Positions 6,725 through 10,399 of a stretch of DNA of 10,399 nt are shown here, piece after piece. The stretch comes from DASUKL01 sp036278755 (lineage in GTDB: Bacteria; Chloroflexota; Limnocylindria; Limnocylindrales; CSP1-4). The stretch lies in NCBI GenBank assembly GCA_036278755.1, contig DASUKL010000104.1, positions 1-10,399 on the forward strand, given 5' to 3'. Within the stretch, counting starts at the first letter, position 1; every line of letters starts with the position of its first letter. Below the pieces are notes generated by a model that worked only from the letters and a program-made list of their open reading frames with translations, ran no database searches and had not been told where the DNA came from. A program made the position numbers and the translations under genes.

Positions 6725-8087
6725 TCCGCGCAGCAGGCGACGGGAGCGGCGCGGCGGGCCAGGCCTCGAGGGTCGCCAGGAGCGCGTCGGCCAGGAGGGC
6801 CGGGTCGTGGTGGTGCGGGTCCTGGCGGTCGACGACGTCCAGGACCACGAGACGCGGCCGAGCGGCCGGGTCCCGTGGCAGGTCCACGCGGACCGGCAGC
6901 GGATCCGCGGGGGCACGCACGACGGCCCGCAACGAGAGGGGCATGACCCGCTCGTCATTGGCCAGGATCGCGTCGACCGCGCCCGCCAGGCCATGGGCCT
7001 CGAGCGCGGCGAGGTGCTCGGCCAGGGTGTAACCCTGCGTCTCGCCGACCTGGGTCGCCACGTTGGCCACGTAGACGCGCGGGGCCCGACAGACCGACAG
7101 AGCCTGACGCAGCTCCGGGATCAGCAGGCTCGGCAGGAGGCTGGTGTAGAGGCTGCCCGGACCGAGGACGACGAGGTCGGCCGTGGCGACGGCTTCGAGG
7201 GCCTCGGCTGTGGCGTGGGCATCGGCCGGTTCGATCCACACCCGCCGGATGCCGGCCGCTCGGGCGATCCGGGACTGCCCGGCCAGCAGGCTGCCGTCGG
7301 CCAGCTCCGCGTGCAGGGTCAGCGGCAGCGGGGCGGCCGGGACGACCCGGCCGCGTACGGCCAGGACGCGGTTGGCCTGCCGGACCCCTTCCTCGAAGTC
7401 GCCCTCGATCTGACTCAGGGCGGCCAGGAGGAGGTTCCCGAAGGCATGGCCGCGGACCGTCTCCCGGCCCTCTCCCCCGGCCGGGAAGCGGTACTGCAGG
7501 AGGCGGGCCATCTCCGGCTCGGCATCGGCCAGCGCGGCGATGCAGTTGCGGAGGTCGCCCACCGGGGCGATGCCCAGCTCGTCGCGCAACCGTCCGGACG
7601 AGCCGCCGTCGTCGGCCACGGCCACGACCGCGGTGATGTTGCTGGTGTGCTCCTTGAGGCCTCGCAGGAGGACGGAGAGGCCGGTGCCCCCGCCGACGGC
7701 CACGATGCGCGGCCCCCGGGCCAGGGAGCGCTTCTGGTAGATCAGCTCGACGAGCGGCTCACGCCGTTGGCCGAAGGGCTCGAGGGCCACGGCCACGAGC
7801 CGCCGCAGGCCGACGAGGAAGACCAGCAGGCCCACGCCGGCCAGGACCACCGGACGGAGCTCGAGGGGCAGGAACTGGAGGGTCAGGAGCCACAGGAGGG
7901 TCGACTGCCCGGGTCCTTCGGGGGCCACGGCTCGGTAGACCTGACGCAGCACGAGGGCCCCGGCGAAGGCCACCAGCAGCTCGCCGACGAAGATGACGAG
8001 CAGCCAGCGCTTGAGCCCGACCCCCGGTCGGAGCCAGCGGCTCCAGCGCGCCCAGCGGCCCACCGGCGGAGACCCTCGCCGGCTCAT
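6717..8087 (-). CDS. yvcK: YvcK/CofD-like protein with N-terminal membrane domain
   Basis: YvcK (gluconeogenesis factor, CofD-like fold) binds UDP-sugars and is needed for envelope synthesis during growth on gluconeogenic carbon in Bacillus and mycobacteria (there called CuvA). The core begins at about residue 127: IVAVGGGTGLSVLLRGLK (128-145), ADDGGSSGRLR (158-168), GDLRNC (177-182), GHAFGNLLL (213-221), LGPGSLYTSLLP (308-319) and a late HDP motif (427-429). Ahead of it is an added 120-residue N-terminus with a basic start and two hydrophobic segments (about 27-50 and 80-104), which would tether the enzyme-like core to the membrane. Minimal YvcK proteins are about 320 residues; this one is 456. 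ATG 8087 overlaps the rapZ stop as ATGA. Confidence 0.93.
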   Translation of the reverse strand: MSRRGSPPVGRWARWSRWLRPGVGLKRWLLVIFVGELLVAFAGALVLRQVYRAVAPEGPGQSTLLWLLTLQFLPLELRPVVLAGVGLLVFLVGLRRLVAVALEPFGQRREPLVELIYQKRSLARGPRIVAVGGGTGLSVLLRGLKEHTSNITAVVAVADDGGSSGRLRDELGIAPVGDLRNCIAALADAEPEMARLLQYRFPAGGEGRETVRGHAFGNLLLAALSQIEGDFEEGVRQANRVLAVRGRVVPAAPLPLTLHAELADGSLLAGQSRIARAAGIRRVWIEPADAHATAEALEAVATADLVVLGPGSLYTSLLPSLLIPELRQALSVCRAPRVYVANVATQVGETQGYTLAEHLAALEAHGLAGAVDAILANDERVMPLSLRAVVRAPADPLPVRVDLPRDPAARPRLVVLDVVDRQDPHHHDPALLADALLATLEAWPAAPLPSPAARSA

Positions 8088-8980
8088 CCCCGTTCCAGCT
8101 CGCGATGCCAGACCCGCACCGGCCCGTAGCCCCGCTCGCGGAACCAGGCTGCCAGCTCCTCGGTGATGGTGATCGAGCGGTGGTAACCGCCGGTGCAGCC
8201 GATGGCCACGACGAGCCGCGACTTGCCCTCGGCCTCGTAGGCCGGCACGGCGAAGTCGAAGTACTCCTTGGCGAAGTCGAGGAAGCGCCCCGCGGCGGGC
8301 TGCTCGAGGACGAACTGGCGGACCGGCTCGGTGAGGCCCGAGAGGGCCCGCAGCTCGGGCCGATAGAAGGGGTTGTCCATGAAGCGCACGTCGAAGACGG
8401 TGTCGGCCTCGATGGGCACGCCGTACTTGAAGCCGAAGCTGATGAGCTGGATCTGGATGCCGTCGTCGTCGGGCTTGGGCTCGAGCGCGGCGTAGATCCG
8501 CTCGCGCAGCTGGCGGCCCGACAGATCGGACGTGTCGATGATGACGTCGGCCTCGTCCCGTACGTCGCCCAGGGCTGCCCGCTCGTCGGCGATGGCCGCC
8601 CCGATCCCCCGCTCGCCCTCCAGGGGATGGCGATGGCGGCTCTCGCTGTAGCGGCGGATGAGGATCTCGTCGCGGGCCTCGAGGAAGAAGACCTGAGGGT
8701 CGATGCCCCGGCCCTCGAGGGCGCCCACGACGGCCCCGAAGGCGACCGCCGCGTCGCCCGCCCGGACGTCGAGCACCAGGGCCACGCGTCGGAAGCGATC
8801 CTGCTCGCTGGCCACCAGCTCGGCCAGCTCGGGCAGGAGCTCGGCCGGCAGGTTGTCGACCACGGCGTAGCCGAGATCCTCGAAGAGCTTGGCCGTGGCC
8901 GTCTTGCCCGCGCCCGAAAGCCCGGTGATGACGGCCACGTGCTGCGGATCAGCCACCGCTCGGACCCGGGCCGCCGGCAC
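8084..8980 (-). CDS. rapZ: RNase adapter / nucleotide-binding protein RapZ (YvcJ)
   Basis: RapZ/YvcJ proteins bind ATP/GTP; in E. coli RapZ senses glucosamine-6-phosphate and directs RNase E to GlmZ, while in Gram-positives the role is less defined. Visible motifs: P-loop GLSGAGKT (20-27), VDNLP (41-45), RRYSESRHRHPL (109-120), IIDTSDL (147-153), the C-terminal domain signature SFGFKYGVPIEADTVFDVRF (181-200), and IGCTGGYHRSI (260-270). At 298 residues it is full length (family about 285-295). GTG 8980 overlaps the end of tatC by 32 nt; GTG 8956 (residue 9) would cut the overlap to 8 nt and also fits the family start. Neither has a good Shine-Dalgarno, so coupling to tatC is likely. Confidence 0.95.
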   Translation of the reverse strand: MPAARVRAVADPQHVAVITGLSGAGKTATAKLFEDLGYAVVDNLPAELLPELAELVASEQDRFRRVALVLDVRAGDAAVAFGAVVGALEGRGIDPQVFFLEARDEILIRRYSESRHRHPLEGERGIGAAIADERAALGDVRDEADVIIDTSDLSGRQLRERIYAALEPKPDDDGIQIQLISFGFKYGVPIEADTVFDVRFMDNPFYRPELRALSGLTEPVRQFVLEQPAAGRFLDFAKEYFDFAVPAYEAEGKSRLVVAIGCTGGYHRSITITEELAAWFRERGYGPVRVWHRELERG

Positions 8981-9809
8981 CCCGGCCGCCGGCGCCTAGC
9001 GCCTCGTCCCCGGCCACGCCGCCCGTCGCCGGCGCCGCGCCGCGGGACAGGATGAGGATCGTCAGTTCATAGAGGGCGTACATGACGATGCTCATGACCG
9101 TAGGGCTGACGGGATCGCCGCCGGGGGTCACGACGACGGCGAAGATGACGATGACCAGGAGGGCGTAGCGGCGCTGGCGCTTGAGGAGGGCGAGGGGCAG
9201 GATGCCCAGCTTGCTGAGGAGGACGAGGACGAGGGGGAACTCCATGACGATGCCGAAGGCCAGGAACAGGAGCAGCACGAACCCGAAGAAGGCCTCGAAG
9301 CTGACGTCGACCGGCAGGCCGAAGTTGAAGGCCGTCAGGAAGGCCCAGGCGAAGGGCAGGACCACGTAGGCCACCGCCACGCCGAGGGCAAAGAAGACGG
9401 CCGCCAGGGGCAGCCAGGGCCGGACCGCGGCCCGTTCGCGCGTCGTCAGGCCGGGGGCCACGAAGCGCCACAGCTGGAAGACGACGATCGGCAGGGCCAG
9501 GGCCAGGCCGATGATGATGGCCAGCTTGACCTGGACGAAGAAGCCGCCGCTGGGGGTCAGGATCTGGAGCTGGGCGCGATACGGCCCGATGATGAGGTCG
9601 ATGAGGTACGGGGCCACGATGAAGCCGATGAGCGAGGTCAGGGCCAGGGTGCCGAGACTGATGAAGAGGCGCCGGCGGAGCTCCTCGAGGTGCTCGACCA
9701 GCGTCATCACGCCGGCCTCGGTGGGCTCCGGCCCAGACGGACTCGGGGAGCGCGGGCTCAGGGCCGACGTGGTCTCCACCGCCCCATCGTGCAACTCGAT
9801 CTCAGCCAT
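8949..9809 (-). CDS. tatC: Sec-independent (twin-arginine) translocase subunit TatC
   Basis: TatC is the membrane receptor that recognises twin-arginine signal peptides on folded proteins. Six hydrophobic helices are visible (about 49-69, 93-113, 132-157, 171-199, 213-229, 236-255). Signature residues include HLEELRRRL (40-48; Glu43 and Arg45 correspond to signal-binding E15 and R17 of E. coli), WRFVAPGLTTRERAAV (114-129; Glu125 equivalent to E103), FGIVMEFPLVLVLL (185-198) and TPGGDP (228-233). A Ser/Pro-rich leader of about 33 residues precedes the conserved start; GTG 9710 or ATG 9707 are alternative starts with GAGG upstream, while ATG 9809 has no visible Shine-Dalgarno. The Gly/Ala-rich tail after residue 257 overlaps the rapZ start. 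Confidence 0.95.
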   Translation of the reverse strand: MAEIELHDGAVETTSALSPRSPSPSGPEPTEAGVMTLVEHLEELRRRLFISLGTLALTSLIGFIVAPYLIDLIIGPYRAQLQILTPSGGFFVQVKLAIIIGLALALPIVVFQLWRFVAPGLTTRERAAVRPWLPLAAVFFALGVAVAYVVLPFAWAFLTAFNFGLPVDVSFEAFFGFVLLLFLAFGIVMEFPLVLVLLSKLGILPLALLKRQRRYALLVIVIFAVVVTPGGDPVSPTVMSIVMYALYELTILILSRGAAPATGGVAGDEALGAGGRGAGGPGPSGG

Positions 9810-9836
9810 CGCGGGCGAGCGGGCTGAGGGCGCGGC

Positions 9837-10247
9837 TCAGGCGGCCGGCCCTGGCTGGTGTCCCACGTTCGGGCCGCCCCCGTCCGGGACCGGAGGGGCC
9901 GGCAGGGCCGCGGCGCGCAGCTCGGTCCCGGCCGCGGCGGCCAGCGCTGCCTCGGCCCCGACGGTCTGTGGCTGCGCTGGAGCTGGCGGCTGCGCGGCCT
10001 GGCCCGTCGGCTGGTCCGCGGTGGACGGGGCTGGAGGGCCCGCCGTGGACGGTGCTGGAGGGGTCGCTGGCTGGGCCGGCGGCGTCCCGGCTTCGAGGCC
10101 CGCGGCGTCCTTGGCCTCGTTCAGCCCCTGGCGGAACTCCCGGATCGTCTTCCCCAGGGCCGAACCGACCTCGGGCAGCCGCTTGGGGCCCAGCACCAGC
10201 AGGGCCACGATGAGCACGATGATCCATTCCGGCCCGAAACTCGGCAT
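9837..10247 (-). CDS. tatA: TatA/TatB family twin-arginine translocase subunit
   Basis: This 136-residue protein has the TatA/B layout: short N-terminus FGPEW (4-8), one membrane helix (about 8-20), hinge GPKRLPEVG (20-28), and an amphipathic helix (about 24-45). TatA forms the transport path and TatB docks with TatC; only one such gene is present here, so it may serve both roles, and the GPKRLPE hinge does not separate them. The rest (about 52-136) is Ala/Pro/Gln-rich and probably disordered, with an 8-residue repeat (PPAPST core) encoded by a 24-bp tandem duplication. ATG 10247 has GGAGG upstream but 11 nt away, longer than usual. tatC follows after 27 nt. It appears to be the first gene of the seven-gene operon. 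Confidence 0.9.
   Translation of the reverse strand: MPSFGPEWIIVLIVALLVLGPKRLPEVGSALGKTIREFRQGLNEAKDAAGLEAGTPPAQPATPPAPSTAGPPAPSTADQPTGQAAQPPAPAQPQTVGAEAALAAAAGTELRAAALPAPPVPDGGGPNVGHQPGPAA
10021..10068 (-). repeat. 24-bp tandem repeat in the tatA linker
   Basis: Two adjacent 24-base units (10021-10044 and 10045-10068) differ at only a few positions. On the minus strand they encode ATPPAPST and AGPPAPST in the proline-rich tail of TatA. The unit length keeps the frame, so copy number could change without breaking the gene. Confidence 0.75.
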
Positions 10248-10279
10248 CCGACGGGCGACCTCCGGCGAGCGCTACCCAA

Positions 10280-10399
10280 CTATCGTAGCACCGCCAGTCG
10301 GGCCGACCAGCCGGCGGCTGCCTCGCTGACGGCGGCCTCCGGGTCGGCGGTCGCCCGCGCCGCGCCAGCGATCCCGCGCGAGACGCTGACCAGCAGGCC
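10280..10399 (-). CDS. C-terminal fragment of a gene running off the right edge; possibly orotidine-5'-phosphate decarboxylase
   Basis: A minus-strand frame enters from the right edge and ends at TAG (10282-10280), giving 39 residues: GLLVSVSRGIAGAARATADP then about 19 more ending in LAVLR. Codons are strongly GC-ending like the neighbours. The VSRGI segment, then a loop with DP and an amphipathic helix, resembles the end of the long PyrF (OMP decarboxylase) type, where a conserved SR-x-I follows the phosphate-binding loop. The fragment is too short for certainty; other TIM-barrel enzymes are possible. The tatA promoter's -10 overlaps its stop codon. Confidence 0.5.
   Translation of the reverse strand, partial: GLLVSVSRGIAGAARATADPEAAVSEAAAGWSARLAVLR
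10282..10290 (-). promoter_or_regulatory. Extended -10 promoter of the tatA operon
   Basis: The minus strand reads GGTGCTACGATAG: TG, one base, hexamer TACGAT (10287-10282). The hexamer ends on the first base of the upstream gene's TAG stop. Expected start is near 10275, leaving a leader of about 28 nt before ATG 10247. No clear -35. Confidence 0.55.

Noticed and set aside
6725..6994. N-terminal extension of the whiA frame to ATG 6994
   Set aside because: This part overlaps the yvcK C-terminus in another frame and is Arg/Ser/Pro-rich without similarity to WhiA.

Overview
This window is GC-rich bacterial chromosome (roughly 70 % GC by eye) with nearly all genes on the minus strand. The gene content is core housekeeping: nine tRNA genes, a lemA-htpX pair, secG, and a tightly overlapping operon tatA-tatC-rapZ-yvcK-whiA-tpiA-gpmI. 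The rapZ-yvcK-whiA trio is typical of Gram-positive and Chloroflexota-type (Terrabacteria) genomes. YvcK has an N-terminal membrane segment, WhiA is divergent, and triose-phosphate and phosphoglycerate genes are attached. I infer an uncultured Chloroflexota-like organism, but the phylum cannot be proved from this window. I see no mobile elements, CRISPR arrays or phage genes.

Layout, left to right. Positions 1-258 hold no confident gene but several perfect hairpins. tRNA-Leu(UAA) at 259-345 is the only plus-strand gene; it converges on a minus-strand tRNA array that reads Phe(GAA), Gly(GCC), Gln(UUG), Cys(GCA) (836 down to 428). Next comes htpX (986-1981), preceded by lemA (2009-2713). lemA starts 17 nt after the CCA end of tRNA-Val(UAC), which follows tRNA-Leu(GAG) and tRNA-Leu(CAG). 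That suggests one mixed tRNA/mRNA unit, Leu-Leu-Val-lemA-htpX. secG (3208-3432) has its own promoter, overlapping the stop codon of gpmI. The operon from 10247 down to 3463 has overlapping start and stop codons at almost every junction: Tat protein export, then the RapZ/YvcK/WhiA regulatory trio, then two glycolytic enzymes. The right edge carries the last 39 codons of a minus-strand gene that resembles pyrF.

How it fits together. The two export systems (TatA/TatC; SecG of SecYEG) and the envelope-quality pair LemA/HtpX all act at the cytoplasmic membrane. RapZ, YvcK and TpiA/GpmI connect nucleotide sensing, envelope-precursor metabolism and lower glycolysis. The most informative regulatory signal is a repeated extended -10 element, GTGCTA followed by a T at hexamer position 6. 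I found it at four places, each just upstream of a minus-strand transcription unit: the Phe tRNA array, the Leu-Leu-Val-lemA-htpX unit, secG and tatA. I did not find an undescribed biological system. The unusual points are the shortened WhiA, the tRNA-to-lemA junction, the -10 elements overlapping stop codons, and the hairpins around tRNA-Leu(UAA).
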